64,000 bases of DNA from Kiritimatiellia bacterium (GCA_017520845.1 JAFXEU010000052.1:87621-151620); one strand, 5' to 3'. Positions 36,965 through 46,134 are shown, counted from the first letter of the stretch. Notes: generated by a model not told the origin, from the letters alone. Program-made: numbers and translations.

Positions 36965-37822
36965 TCAAATAAAGTCAAAAGCCGCAAGAACCGCGCCCGT
37001 CACATCCACGAGCGACTCTACCCTCTGACGGATAAAATCCTCACGCGGTCCGAACACGATAAGCGGAACGGGATTGCGGGTATGCGTACGCTCCGTCATG
37101 TTTTCGATGTTGCCGTGATCGCTCGTCATAACGAGGGTTATCCCCGCCGCTTCCGTATATCTTACGAGAGACGAAAGGAATCTGTCGTACGTTTTCAGAA
37201 CGTTGCAGGCGCGCGCGTAGTCGAGCGAATGACCGGAAACGTCTGTTTGAAAATATTCGTAAAGTGTAAAATCATTTTCGCGCGCAATTGAAAAAAGATG
37301 TTCCGCCGCTCGTTGCGGAGGTATCACTCTTATGTCGGGATAACGGTCCTGAATCGTCTCGCGCGTCAGATCCTGCATGAGCGCGGCGTCTTCCATGAGA
37401 TCGTCGACGGTCGTTATCACCTCGGGCGTGGTGAGCGCCATCACGGTCGTGACCGACTTGTAGCGGCGGGACTCAAGCTCCTCGGCAGAATCGACCAGGT
37501 AGGCGTCGGCGAACCTTACCTTTTTGCCGCGACGCTTAAGCTGAAGAAAAAGATTGTTGTCCTCGATTATTTTTCTGAGCGACGGACCGGGAAAGCCTTC
37601 GCAGTGCTTGCCCATTGCCTTTGAACAGTTTACCCCCGTGAACATTGTCGCCTGTCCCGTCGCGGACTGCGGGAGACCCTCGACGCCGAGACAGGCGTCG
37701 ATACTCTTAGAATGCCTGGATATAAGACGGCACAAGGTCGGGCAGACCTCCGAATTGACCGGATTGTCCGCCGCGGCATCTCTTATGCCTACTCCGTCAA
37801 TAAATAGAAACAGTACCTTCAC
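36965..37822 (-). CDS. Alkaline phosphatase-superfamily enzyme, phosphoglyceromutase/phosphopentomutase-like
   Basis: The 285-residue protein begins FLFIDGVGI, whose Asp is the first metal ligand of the superfamily. LPQSATGQATMFTG follows near residue 50 (Ser or Thr nucleophile position, as in cofactor-independent phosphoglycerate mutase). The metal ligands are completed by DVSGHSLD and TSDHGNIENM, and His in RTHTRNPVPLIVFG. It is shorter than iPGM (about 510 residues) and lacks that enzyme's inserted domain, so it is more likely a phosphatase or phosphonate/metal enzyme. The start is GTG, three bases after the stop codon of the lipoprotein gene, so the two are probably translated together. 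Confidence 0.7.
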   Translation of the reverse strand: MKVLFLFIDGVGIRDAAADNPVNSEVCPTLCRLISRHSKSIDACLGVEGLPQSATGQATMFTGVNCSKAMGKHCEGFPGPSLRKIIEDNNLFLQLKRRGKKVRFADAYLVDSAEELESRRYKSVTTVMALTTPEVITTVDDLMEDAALMQDLTRETIQDRYPDIRVIPPQRAAEHLFSIARENDFTLYEYFQTDVSGHSLDYARACNVLKTYDRFLSSLVRYTEAAGITLVMTSDHGNIENMTERTHTRNPVPLIVFGPREDFIRQRVESLVDVTGAVLAAFDFI

Positions 37823-37825
37823 CGG

Positions 37826-38929
37826 TTACTTGCCCAACAATTTCCTCTCTAACTCTTTTACGCAAAAATCTATCGCCTTCTGTGGAACAGGTATCTTAAC
37901 GGCCGCCTTCGCGCCCTCTGCCTTAATATCAACCGTATTCAAAACTTCAAGCAACAGATTAATGTCTGATCTTGCATCTGAGCTGGTTGCAGTATCTCTG
38001 AATTGCGTAAATTGGGCTATTGCAGTCATGCGAATCATCTTCAACATTGCCGCAAGACCTTCCGCATCTTTAGTATCCCGCGTTTCAAGATTTGAAAAAA
38101 CCGTCACAGCCCCGCTCTTATCAGCTTTCAGGCCGAAATCCAACGTCTTAAACTCTTTGTAATTAATCTGATTAAACAACGCAGCTTCCTTCGTCATATC
38201 TTTAGAGTCGCTTTTTTCAGCTTTGTCAAATATTGCGCCGACATCAGCGACAGCCCCACCCAAAATAAGGTTTTTATCGTTTAATAAATCATCAAACTTC
38301 GTGCTCGCGTCAGCGTTATCACGGTAAAGCGCAATCTGGGTCTTAAGGATCTCTTCAGAACCGGCAAAAACCATCAATTGATCGTTGATCGATGTAAAAT
38401 ATGTAGCACTTATTCTATCGTTTAAAGGAGTCGGACATTTTAGTGACTTAACTCCAGAGACTTCAATCTCTTCAAATTTGATGTTATCTAAATTATTAGT
38501 CTTATTACTTACCGCTGCAAAAAGCTTACCGCCATCATGCTTTACATTGAAGACGACGGATATGTTCGATACATTGTGCAATCTTTGGATATTAGATAAA
38601 TCCAACTTGCCGATAGAAGCGACACACCAATTCATCTTTGAATTATCAAGCCCAGCCTCTTTGAGAAGTGCTTTGAACTCTTTCGCCTCGGATTCGCCCT
38701 TCGCAATATCATTGGCCAATGCCTTCTTATAAACTTCAAAAACCGGTGCAAAGGCTGGATTATCAATGTTATTTATAAAAACCACGAGCTGTGTATCCGC
38801 CGCGACCTTGGCGCTGTATTCGACTCTGTCCTTATCTGCACACGCCTTGTTCTTACAGCAATCATCGCCGCATCCGATAAGAGAAACGGCAATAACCGCC
38901 ACCGAGGTATACTTCAAAAAAATGTTCAT
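37826..38929 (-). CDS. Lipoprotein of unknown function
   Basis: Taking ATG 38929 as start gives 367 residues. I prefer it over a TTG three codons earlier because AAGGG lies ten bases upstream of the ATG. The leader MNIFLKYTSVAVIAVSLIGC ends in a lipobox (LIGC), followed by a Cys-rich start (GDDCCKNKACADK). The rest is soluble alpha/beta without a motif I know; phrases such as ADTQLVVFINNIDNPAF and AAVKIPVPQKAIDFCVKEL suggest a DUF3352-like or periplasmic scaffold fold, but that is only an impression. It is the first gene leftwards of the origin-side strand switch and has its own promoter. Confidence 0.65.
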   Translation of the reverse strand: MNIFLKYTSVAVIAVSLIGCGDDCCKNKACADKDRVEYSAKVAADTQLVVFINNIDNPAFAPVFEVYKKALANDIAKGESEAKEFKALLKEAGLDNSKMNWCVASIGKLDLSNIQRLHNVSNISVVFNVKHDGGKLFAAVSNKTNNLDNIKFEEIEVSGVKSLKCPTPLNDRISATYFTSINDQLMVFAGSEEILKTQIALYRDNADASTKFDDLLNDKNLILGGAVADVGAIFDKAEKSDSKDMTKEAALFNQINYKEFKTLDFGLKADKSGAVTVFSNLETRDTKDAEGLAAMLKMIRMTAIAQFTQFRDTATSSDARSDINLLLEVLNTVDIKAEGAKAAVKIPVPQKAIDFCVKELERKLLGK

Positions 38930-38995
38930 AATTGACAACCCTTTCAGTTAAGTATTTACATACAGACTTTTATAAATATACTTTTTAGCATTAAG

Positions 38996-39024
38996 ATTAT
39001 ACTAAACTGTGACGCAAATTACAA
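38996..39024 (-). promoter_or_regulatory. Promoter of the lipoprotein gene
   Basis: On the minus strand TTGTAA (39024-39019), a 17-base spacer and a perfect TATAAT (39001-38996) lie about 65 bases upstream of ATG 38929. Confidence 0.65.
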
Positions 39025-39058
39025 TGTTATTCACTTATAATTCTTATGTAGATAACTG

Positions 39059-39195
39059 TTAAATAAATGTTCATATAAGAAGATAACATTTATCTTGACA
39101 TAATTTATTTTTTATCATTATTCTCAAATGTATCAATTTTTTGCAACTTTTCATAACTTATGACTGTCGCATAATATTTATTAAATAAATGTTCA
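39059..39195. repeat. Direct repeats in the divergent mnmG/lipoprotein promoter region
   Basis: TTAAATAAATGTTCA occurs at 39059-39073 and 39181-39195. The second copy overlaps the -35 element of the mnmG promoter. The whole 38940-39241 region is very AT-rich and has no ORF; this is where transcription direction switches. Confidence 0.6.
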
Positions 39196-39220
39196 CAACA
39201 TACCCTATATTTGCTATAAT
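39192..39220 (+). promoter_or_regulatory. mnmG promoter
   Basis: TTCACA (39192-39197), 17-base spacer, TATAAT (39215-39220) preceded by TGC, an extended -10. The predicted start near 39227 leaves a leader of about 15 bases without a Shine-Dalgarno sequence before ATG 39242. Confidence 0.75.
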
Positions 39221-39241
39221 TTAACAAAATCAAATCTCTTT

Positions 39242-41191
39242 ATGGAAAATCCCACTACATACGACGTTATCATAATAGGCGGAGGTCACGCCGGATGCGA
39301 AGCGGCACTTGCCGCGTCGAGAATGGGCGCTGACACCCTGCTTATCACCTCTAAAAAAGAAGCCATTGCGAAAATGCCGTGCAATCCTTCAATCGGAGGT
39401 CTCGCTAAAAGTCACCTTGTCTATGAATTGGATGCTCTCGGCGGAGAGATGGGCAAAAATGCCGACGCTACTACCCTGCAGTCTAAAACGCTCAATTCAA
39501 GCAGAGGCCCGGCAGTCCAGGCTACACGTACTCAGTGTGCCAAAACCGAATATGCACTTCGAATGCAAAGTGTAATATTCTCCCAAAAAAACCTAACTGT
39601 TTTAGAAGACTCTGCAATAGAAATTCTCACTAACGATCAAACAGCTAACTCATCTACTATAACACCAAACTCCAAAATCATCAGACAGTGCATTGGAGTT
39701 AAAACCGAGTTACACGGCTGCATTAACTCTAAAACCGTAGTCATTACTTCAGGTACTTCTTTAAGAGGAAAAATTTGGATCGGTAAGGAAGGTACTGAGA
39801 GTGCCGGTGATAATCGCCCCGCAGTAAATAGGCTTTCGGAGTCTTTAGAAACACTAGGATTTAAACTAATCCGCTTAAAAACTGGCACTCCACCTAGATT
39901 AAAGGCTTCAAGTTGTGATTTTTCACTGTGTAAACGCCAGAATGGTGAGAATCCACGCCCATTGTTCCACGTGGAACACCAAAAAGAACCACTTTCAAGC
40001 TCATCATATTGTTCCACGTGGAACAAATATAAATCTAATATACTCACAGACGAATGTTCCACATGGAACAATCTAGTTGAAAATTCACCTTCTACTGCGT
40101 GTTCCACGTGGAACAAAAGCCAGAATTTACCCGAATATCCATGTTGGATGACACATACAAACAGTAAAACACATGAAATTATTCGGTCGAACCTAGATAA
40201 GTCTGCACTATATGGTGGTGCAATTGTCGGTACTGGTGTTAGATATTGCCCATCAATAGAAGATAAAATTGTAAGATTTGTAACTGCCGATGCACATCAT
40301 GTAATGCTTGAGCCTGAAGATTCAAAAGGAGAAATAATATATCCGAATGGATTGAGCTGCAGTCTGCCAAAAGAAATTCAGGAAAAAATGGTTCATTCGA
40401 TTGTGGGGCTGGAGAATGCTGAATTTCTCGCGTACGCTTACGCAATAGAATATGATGGTATTGACTCACGTGAACTTAAACATTCTTTAGAATCTAAACG
40501 TATAGCCGGATTGTTTTTTGCAGGTCAGGTAAACGGCACAACCGGTTATGAAGAGGCAGCCGCTCAAGGAATAATCGCCGGAATAAATGCTACGTTTTTA
40601 TCTAGAGGAGAAGAACCCTTAATTTTAAGTAGACAAGACGCTTATATCGGTGTGATGATAGACGATCTGGTAACAAAGGGTACAGATGAACCTTATCGTA
40701 TGTTCACCAGTCGAGCGGAACGACGCTTGATACTTAGGCAAGACAACGCAAGGTTCCGTTTGGTTAATGCCGCCGAAAGAATAGGTATTATTTCTGATGA
40801 ACAGATTACCGCTACAAAACTTGTTTATAACTTTATAACAAATCCCCAGGATAAAACCGTAAAAGATTTCATAAACTCTACCTCTTCAAGTAAATGTACT
40901 GTTGAACGTTGGTTCAGTAAAGAAGAAATTGAAAAAGAGATTTTGATTATGCGTCAATATACTCCTTATATAGAGCAGGAGGAAAAGGCGGCTCTTAGAG
41001 CCAAGGAAGATGAAAACATCAAGATCCCAAAATGGCTGAATTATGACAAATGTTTGGCAGTTCGTTACGAGAGCCGCGAAAAACTTAAAAAATACAGTCC
41101 TGAGACATTGGCTCAAGCAAGTAGAATTCCAGGCGTTAATCCGGCAGACATTGCAGTTTTGGCTATTATAATCAAGCGAGGTAAAATTTAA
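39242..41191 (+). CDS. mnmG: tRNA uridine-5-carboxymethylaminomethyl modification enzyme MnmG, with a parS-bearing insert
   Basis: MnmG is the FAD/NADH-dependent partner of MnmE in wobble-uridine modification. The 649-residue protein has the N-terminal dinucleotide fold ([15 protein letters not shown]), the family blocks [10 protein letters not shown] and [13 protein letters not shown], then [16 protein letters not shown] and [21 protein letters not shown]. Between GENPRPL and YPCWMTHT are about 40 extra residues (residues 241-292) relative to the usual family spacing. This insert is encoded by four parS-like palindromes and reads FHVEH once and CSTWN three times. The flanking conserved blocks are intact, so the enzyme is probably functional and the insert a surface loop. 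It heads the origin-proximal gene series mnmG-dnaA-dnaN. Confidence 0.96.
   Translation: MENPTTYDVIIIGGGHAGCEAALAASRMGADTLLITSKKEAIAKMPCNPSIGGLAKSHLVYELDALGGEMGKNADATTLQSKTLNSSRGPAVQATRTQCAKTEYALRMQSVIFSQKNLTVLEDSAIEILTNDQTANSSTITPNSKIIRQCIGVKTELHGCINSKTVVITSGTSLRGKIWIGKEGTESAGDNRPAVNRLSESLETLGFKLIRLKTGTPPRLKASSCDFSLCKRQNGENPRPLFHVEHQKEPLSSSSYCSTWNKYKSNILTDECSTWNNLVENSPSTACSTWNKSQNLPEYPCWMTHTNSKTHEIIRSNLDKSALYGGAIVGTGVRYCPSIEDKIVRFVTADAHHVMLEPEDSKGEIIYPNGLSCSLPKEIQEKMVHSIVGLENAEFLAYAYAIEYDGIDSRELKHSLESKRIAGLFFAGQVNGTTGYEEAAAQGIIAGINATFLSRGEEPLILSRQDAYIGVMIDDLVTKGTDEPYRMFTSRAERRLILRQDNARFRLVNAAERIGIISDEQITATKLVYNFITNPQDKTVKDFINSTSSSKCTVERWFSKEEIEKEILIMRQYTPYIEQEEKAALRAKEDENIKIPKWLNYDKCLAVRYESREKLKKYSPETLAQASRIPGVNPADIAVLAIIIKRGKI
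39963..40115. repeat. parS: Cluster of four parS-like ParB sites inside mnmG
   Basis: TGTTCCACGTGGAACA occurs at 39963-39978, 40010-40025 and 40100-40115. TGTTCCACATGGAACA (one change) occurs at 40055-40070. Start-to-start spacing is 47, 45 and 45 bases. The 16-mer is the known chromosomal parS palindrome class recognised by ParB in many bacteria. No parA or parB gene lies in the window. Confidence 0.9.
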
Positions 41192-41321
41192 CTTGTTTAC
41201 TTAAAAAAGTTATCAACATAGATTGTTAATAAGTTGATTATACAAGTAGACTACTTATTGTTGATAACTTCTGCTAGAGTATGGTATATTAACCATGCTG
41301 AAACTAGAGAAAGAAAAACAA
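41192..41321. promoter_or_regulatory. mnmG-dnaA intergenic region with DnaA-box-like sites
   Basis: TTATCAACA at 41210-41218 and the inverted form TGTTGATAA at 41259-41267 flank an AT-rich core. The second box overlaps the -35 element of the dnaA promoter. The sites are the same nonamer found in the other two clusters. Confidence 0.65.
41261..41290 (+). promoter_or_regulatory. dnaA promoter
   Basis: TTGATA (41261-41266), 18-base spacer, TATATT (41285-41290) preceded by TGG. The -35 is embedded in a DnaA-box-like site, which suggests autorepression by DnaA. Transcription should begin near 41297. Confidence 0.6.
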
Positions 41322-42758
41322 ATGAACAACAATGAAATCGATACAGTTTCCGTGGATTTATGGGAACGCGCCAAAACGATTTATCTGTCGACGTTGCGCA
41401 ATGACGAAGAGCGCTCCCAGGCAGAAAATTATTTCTCTATGATTTCGTCAATATCATTGATTGATGATATCCTCACAATATTTGTAAAGACAAGGTTCGG
41501 CGCGGAATATCTTCAGGAAAAATATGCCGATAAGTTAAAACTCTCTCTCGATCTTGCCGGTGCAAAAAAGGAAACAATACTTGAGTTCAAATTCGATCCC
41601 CGGTCGAACACTCAAATCATTCAACCTGTAACTCCGAAAGCGACGGTCGAAACGTTACAGGTTCAACAACCCGCCGCGTCGGTAAAACCTCAAGTTCCTT
41701 TTATTTCTACTCTTCCTCTTGAAGAAAATTACACTTTTGAAGAATTCGTTCAGGGTTCTTCAAACAGCTGGGCGTTCGCTGCAGCCAAGGGCGTCGCTAA
41801 CAATCCCGGTCAAAAAAGTTACAATCCTCTTTTCATTCACGGAGGGACGGGTCTAGGAAAAACCCATCTGATGCAGGCTATCGGCAATGAATTGAAGAAA
41901 AAGAATCCTTCAATGTCGATCTGCTACCTGACCGCCGAAACTTTTCTTAACGAATACGTCAACGCGCTGCAGCAGAAGGGTATGGAATCCTTCAGAGACA
42001 AATACCGCTCGATCGACGTTCTGCTGGTTGACGATATTCAATTCCTTCAAAAAGGTAAACAGTGCCAGGAGGAATTTTTCAACACGTTCAACGATCTGAC
42101 CTGGAAGCATAAACAGATCGTGATGACTTCGGACGTTTCTCCTAAAAATCTACCGGCGCTCGAAGAAAGACTGATTTCACGCTTTATCGGAGGAATGGTA
42201 CAGGAAATCGAGGCCCCGGGATATGAAACGCGCCTTGCCATTCTTAAAAAGAAGGCTGAAAATCTTATTCCTTCAATTCCTCAGTCTACGCTCGAATTTC
42301 TGGCAGACAACATTAAAAGCCACGTCAGAGCGATGGAAGGTGCGCTCGCCAAAGTTCATGTAACAATATCTATAAATCCCACTCAGGAATTGACCCAGGA
42401 GTTTCTTTCGATTATTCTTAAAGACTTCATAGAAAAAGAACAGACTCTCAAGAAACTCACAATAAGGGAAATACAGGAGTGTATCTGCAAAAAGTACGGA
42501 GTTTCCATCGGACAGATACTCTCATCGGACAGAACTGCGTCTCTTGTGACTCCGAGACAACTCGCAATGTATATTTCAAGAAAATATACCACGAAAAGTC
42601 TTCAGGAAATCGCAGCCGAATTCGATAAAAAGCATGCGACGATTCTTCACGGAGTCAAAACGATAGAAAAGCGTCTCGATGTCGAAGGCGAACTTAAAGG
42701 GATACTTGCTGAGGTTTTAGGAGAATTCGGATACAATATCGCCGATAAGATGGAATAA
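41322..42758 (+). CDS. dnaA: Chromosomal replication initiator DnaA
   Basis: DnaA binds origin boxes and melts the origin. Visible parts are domain I (DLWERAKTIYLSTL), a variable linker, the AAA+ domain with Walker A GGTGLGKTH near residue 174 and Walker B VLLVDDIQF near 233, and the C-terminal DNA-binding domain with the DnaA signature as FDKKHATILHGVKTI. That signature is a little unusual: the common form has R/K-D-H-(S/T)-T-V-L-H-A. I chose ATG 41322 (MNNNEID) because the predicted transcript start at about 41297 lies after the earlier ATG at 41295; the region before 41322 is purine-rich but has no strong Shine-Dalgarno site, so 41295 remains possible. It is flanked by DnaA-box-like sites on both sides. 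Confidence 0.96.
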   Translation: MNNNEIDTVSVDLWERAKTIYLSTLRNDEERSQAENYFSMISSISLIDDILTIFVKTRFGAEYLQEKYADKLKLSLDLAGAKKETILEFKFDPRSNTQIIQPVTPKATVETLQVQQPAASVKPQVPFISTLPLEENYTFEEFVQGSSNSWAFAAAKGVANNPGQKSYNPLFIHGGTGLGKTHLMQAIGNELKKKNPSMSICYLTAETFLNEYVNALQQKGMESFRDKYRSIDVLLVDDIQFLQKGKQCQEEFFNTFNDLTWKHKQIVMTSDVSPKNLPALEERLISRFIGGMVQEIEAPGYETRLAILKKKAENLIPSIPQSTLEFLADNIKSHVRAMEGALAKVHVTISINPTQELTQEFLSIILKDFIEKEQTLKKLTIREIQECICKKYGVSIGQILSSDRTASLVTPRQLAMYISRKYTTKSLQEIAAEFDKKHATILHGVKTIEKRLDVEGELKGILAEVLGEFGYNIADKME

Positions 42759-43031
42759 ACAATTTAATCTACAACAATGTAAATAAAGTGCGTTATTATC
42801 AACAGCTGTCTACAAAGAAATAAGTTATCAAAGCTATCATAAAAAAAAATGACAACAAATCAACATTGTCAAATCAAGAACGCTCCAGTAAAATAAAGGC
42901 TAAAATAAGTTATCAACATTGTCTACAACCATAATACTAATATATCCTCTTTAATTAATCACTATTATTTGATACAATTGATGACAACTGAAGAATTGTG
43001 AATTAAAATTTAGATTCAGAAAGATAAAAAA
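42759..43031. promoter_or_regulatory. dnaA-dnaN intergenic region, candidate oriC segment
   Basis: This 273-base AT-rich gap holds TTATCAACA at 42796-42804 and 42910-42918 and a weaker TTATCAAAG at 42825-42833, with runs of A/T suitable for unwinding. There is no ORF. Position between dnaA and dnaN is the classic oriC location in many bacteria. Confidence 0.6.
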
Positions 43032-44126
43032 ATGAAATTTAAAATTCTACGTTCAACGTTTATAGAAGGTTTGAAATCCGTTCAGAACATCGTAGCTTCC
43101 AAGGGCTCTCTTCCGATTCTTCAGAATGTTCTTCTTGAGGCTACCGGTAAAGAACTTAAGATGACGACGACGGATCTTGATATTTCCATAAAGGGTTCCG
43201 TCGAGTGTGAAGTGGTTGAGCACGGTGTTTCCACTCTTCCGGTAAAGCTTCTTTTCAATTCTGTTTCAAAGGTCGCCGAAGGAATAGTTGAAGTTGAAAT
43301 TGACGCCCGCGAAAGCGCTTCAATAACGGCCGGTTCCGCGAGATTCAAGATCGCCGGTCTTCCTGAATCCGATTTTCCGCGTCTTCCCCAGAGCGACGAT
43401 TCCTATGCGTACGAGCTGGAAAGCCAGACGCTTAAGGAAATGCTCCGCAAGACTTCTTATGCCGCGTCGCAGGACGATACGCGCCGTACGCTTAAGGGCG
43501 TTTTGATGAGTTTCAAGGACATGAAGCTTACTATGGTCGCTACCGACGGCCGCCGTCTCGCTCTTGTGGAAAAAGAAATGGAATTTCCATCCACCGCCGA
43601 ACGCGACATCGTTCTTCCTTCGAAAGCGGTCCAGGAACTTCAGCGCGCTCTCGGAGGCGAAGGAAACGTAAGAGTTATGGTTCAGAAGAGCCAGATATGT
43701 TTCGAAATAGGCAATATGAAAATCTATTCGAAGCTTATGGACGACGCTTATCCGAATTACGTTCAGGTTATTCCGAAGAGCTGCTCCGAAAGTATAACTG
43801 TCGACCGTCAGCTTCTTCTCAATGCTCTTGAGCGTGCCAGCGTAATGACTATGGACGAGGCTCACTCGACTAAACTCATTTTTGAGAACAACCGTCTTAC
43901 GGTAACATCGGCCGCTAATGAAATCGGATCTGCCAGCGATGAGGTACCGATTAAATTCGGCGGCGAAAAACTTGAAATCATGTTCAACCCCGGTTACGTT
44001 ATGGACCCGCTGAAGGCTATCGATGATGACGAAATCAAGATAGAGCTCAACAACGGGCATTCGCCTGCCGTAATCAAATGCTCTATTCCGTTCCTTTACG
44101 TTTTGATGCCTCTTCGCACTTCGTAA
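43032..44126 (+). CDS. dnaN: DNA polymerase III sliding clamp (beta subunit)
   Basis: The beta clamp tethers DNA polymerase III to DNA. The 364-residue length and three-domain layout are normal for the family: LQNVLLEATGKELKMTTTDLDISI in domain 1, LKGVLMSFKDMKLTMVATDGRRLA in domain 2, and the end FLYVLMPLRTS in place of the usual P-M-R-L/I tail. The start follows an AGAAAGATAAAAAA purine-rich leader. It follows dnaA by 273 bases in the same orientation. Confidence 0.96.
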   Translation: MKFKILRSTFIEGLKSVQNIVASKGSLPILQNVLLEATGKELKMTTTDLDISIKGSVECEVVEHGVSTLPVKLLFNSVSKVAEGIVEVEIDARESASITAGSARFKIAGLPESDFPRLPQSDDSYAYELESQTLKEMLRKTSYAASQDDTRRTLKGVLMSFKDMKLTMVATDGRRLALVEKEMEFPSTAERDIVLPSKAVQELQRALGGEGNVRVMVQKSQICFEIGNMKIYSKLMDDAYPNYVQVIPKSCSESITVDRQLLLNALERASVMTMDEAHSTKLIFENNRLTVTSAANEIGSASDEVPIKFGGEKLEIMFNPGYVMDPLKAIDDDEIKIELNNGHSPAVIKCSIPFLYVLMPLRTS

Positions 44127-44165
44127 TAAAAACAAATTTAAACTTAAAGGTCAAAGGGTGGGCCT

Positions 44166-45398
44166 ATGAGACTTTTTACAGACAAGAATTATCCCATTAT
44201 CGTTTCGTGCGCGAAAGAACTCTCCCGTTGGGTTGAGATCGAACTTCTTGATATGGGATATAAAATAGTCGAGGTTACCGAGAATACCGTAGTTGTTCGC
44301 GGCGACATGCGCGATGTAATGAGGCTTAACCTTCATTTGCGCTGCGCTCACCGCGTGCTCGTTCCTCTTCTTCGTGCGGACTGCCGCAATATTCGCGATC
44401 TTTATGAACTGGCTTACAGCATAGATTGGGAAAATCTCCTTGAGGCTGACGGTTATTTTTCAGTTTCTTCGATTGTTCATAATTATACGATTCGCGATAC
44501 GCGTCTGCCGTCGCTTTATACGAAGGACGCCATCGCCGACAGGATGCGCGATAAATGTCAGCGGCGCCCCGATTCGGGAGGCGCGAACATCGGAGCCGCC
44601 GTATTTGTGTATTGGGAGAAAAATCAGGTTATAATTTATCTCGACACATCCGGCGAACCTTTGTCGAAACGCGGTTACCGTAAAATTCCGGGTTCTGCGC
44701 CTATGCAGGAAACTTTGGCGGCTGCGTGTCTAATGGGAATGGGCTGGAAAGGGGATAAGCCTTTTCTCTCTCCCATGTGCGGCAGCGGTACTCCTGCGAT
44801 CGAGGCGGCGATGATTGCGCTTAACAGAGCTCCTGGTTCGTTAAAGGGTCATTTCGCTTTTCAATCGATTAAAGGTTATAATAGAATAATCTCCGGTGAA
44901 TCGGCGCCTAACGTCGCTCCGCGTCAACGTGCGGGCGCGTCGCCTGAACAGATCTGGAAGGAAATGATTCTCGAAGCGAAGGCCAAAGAGAAAAAAGAAG
45001 GTCTTCCTAAAATTATAGCTACCGATATTTCTCCGGAGGCCGTTGAAAACGCCCATTCCAACGCAATCGCCGCGGGGGTTGCCCAGTATATAGAATTTAA
45101 GGCATGCGATTTCGCCGATACTCCGATACCGGAGGAAAAGGGAGCTATTTTCTTTAATCCTGAATACGGTATACGTCTCGGTACGTTTGAAGAGCTTGCT
45201 CCCATATATGAGCGTATAGGAAAATTTCTTTCAGAAAAGTTAAACGGTTGGACTGGCGCGCTGATTACGGGAAATCCCGATCTCGCCCGTCTGGTAGATC
45301 TTTATTATAAAACTCGCATTCCATTCTTTAACGGGCCGATAGACTGCAGACTGTTTATATATCCCGGTTGCGAGGTGAAAGGGTATAATAAACAATGA
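44166..45398 (+). CDS. THUMP-type class I SAM-dependent RNA methyltransferase, RlmL/YpsC-like
   Basis: The 410-residue protein has an N-terminal ferredoxin-like/THUMP region (residues about 1-170; IVSCAKELSRWVEIEL, LRCAHRVLVPLL, PDSGGANI) and a Rossmann methyltransferase domain with the SAM motif PFLSPMCGSGTPAIEAAM near residue 200. This fits the family that makes m2G in 23S rRNA. The catalytic loop reads FFNPEYGIRLG, whereas most relatives have N-P-P-Y-G; the Pro-to-Glu change is unusual. It follows dnaN by 39 bases. Its stop overlaps the start of the next gene by four bases (ATGA). Confidence 0.85.
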   Translation: MRLFTDKNYPIIVSCAKELSRWVEIELLDMGYKIVEVTENTVVVRGDMRDVMRLNLHLRCAHRVLVPLLRADCRNIRDLYELAYSIDWENLLEADGYFSVSSIVHNYTIRDTRLPSLYTKDAIADRMRDKCQRRPDSGGANIGAAVFVYWEKNQVIIYLDTSGEPLSKRGYRKIPGSAPMQETLAAACLMGMGWKGDKPFLSPMCGSGTPAIEAAMIALNRAPGSLKGHFAFQSIKGYNRIISGESAPNVAPRQRAGASPEQIWKEMILEAKAKEKKEGLPKIIATDISPEAVENAHSNAIAAGVAQYIEFKACDFADTPIPEEKGAIFFNPEYGIRLGTFEELAPIYERIGKFLSEKLNGWTGALITGNPDLARLVDLYYKTRIPFFNGPIDCRLFIYPGCEVKGYNKQ

Positions 45399-46132
45399 GT
45401 CAGGGCGCTTTTGACTTCAACGAATTCATCGAGCCTAAGGGCAATCAGGCTGATGAAACGACGAAAATTTCCGAAAAAGAGGAAACTGTTGAAAACGAAC
45501 AGGCGGAAGAAATTTCCGAGGAGTTCGACGGCAGCGAGAATATAGATGTTCAAAAGGCGGTTGTGGAATCTTTGGCGGCGGATAAAGCCGCCTTGGATTG
45601 CGAGCTGGAAAATCTGAAAACCGCTTTAGCAGAAAAAGATACTCAGCTTGCCTCCCGAAACAGTGAAATAGATTTCTTGAAAGCGGAACTTTCTAAAAAG
45701 GATTTTGAAATTTCCGTTTTGAAAGTTGAACTTGCAAAGAAGAATTCTGAGCTCGCTAAAAATTTTGAAAAGCGGCTGGATGTCCAAGCGAGAAATCCGA
45801 ATGCGCTTGCGCTTCTTGATCGCGAAGTTGAACTTCCCGACCGTTTTCCCGGCGAAACTCGCGATCATGTTTTAGAAGTTATTAGGGAAGCGCGCGATAA
45901 GTCCGAATTTGAAGGTCGCCGTCGTCGTGCCCAGATTCTCGAGTCTGTCCTTGTCGCGAACGAGCCTAACGGCACGTTGGCTGAAAGACGTTCAAGCCTT
46001 GAGAAGGTTTTTTCCGAAAACAACAATATAATTTCGGGAACCGTAATCGAAAAGTTGAATGATTTGTCCATCGCGCACAAGGAGGGAGATGAATACCTCC
46101 TTGCGAGCGAAATTATTCTTCGTAATTTCTGA
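45395..46132 (+). CDS. Coiled-coil protein of unknown function
   Basis: The 245-residue protein starts at an ATG overlapping the methyltransferase stop (ATGA), so the two are translationally coupled. The N-terminal 60 residues are acidic and probably disordered. Residues about 55-125 form a leucine/lysine/glutamate heptad coiled coil (ALAEKDTQLASRNSEIDFL). The C-terminal part (residues about 140-245) is helical and more conserved looking (DREVELPDRFPGETRDHVLE). I do not recognise the family. Position next to the origin suggests a role in cell cycle or RNA processing, but this is only an inference. Confidence 0.75.
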   Translation: MSQGAFDFNEFIEPKGNQADETTKISEKEETVENEQAEEISEEFDGSENIDVQKAVVESLAADKAALDCELENLKTALAEKDTQLASRNSEIDFLKAELSKKDFEISVLKVELAKKNSELAKNFEKRLDVQARNPNALALLDREVELPDRFPGETRDHVLEVIREARDKSEFEGRRRRAQILESVLVANEPNGTLAERRSSLEKVFSENNNIISGTVIEKLNDLSIAHKEGDEYLLASEIILRNF

Positions 46133-46134
46133 TA

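Noticed and set aside
41295-41321. ATG 41295 as dnaA start
   Set aside because: Kept as an alternative, but the predicted transcript start lies just after it and the next ATG gives a normal domain I.
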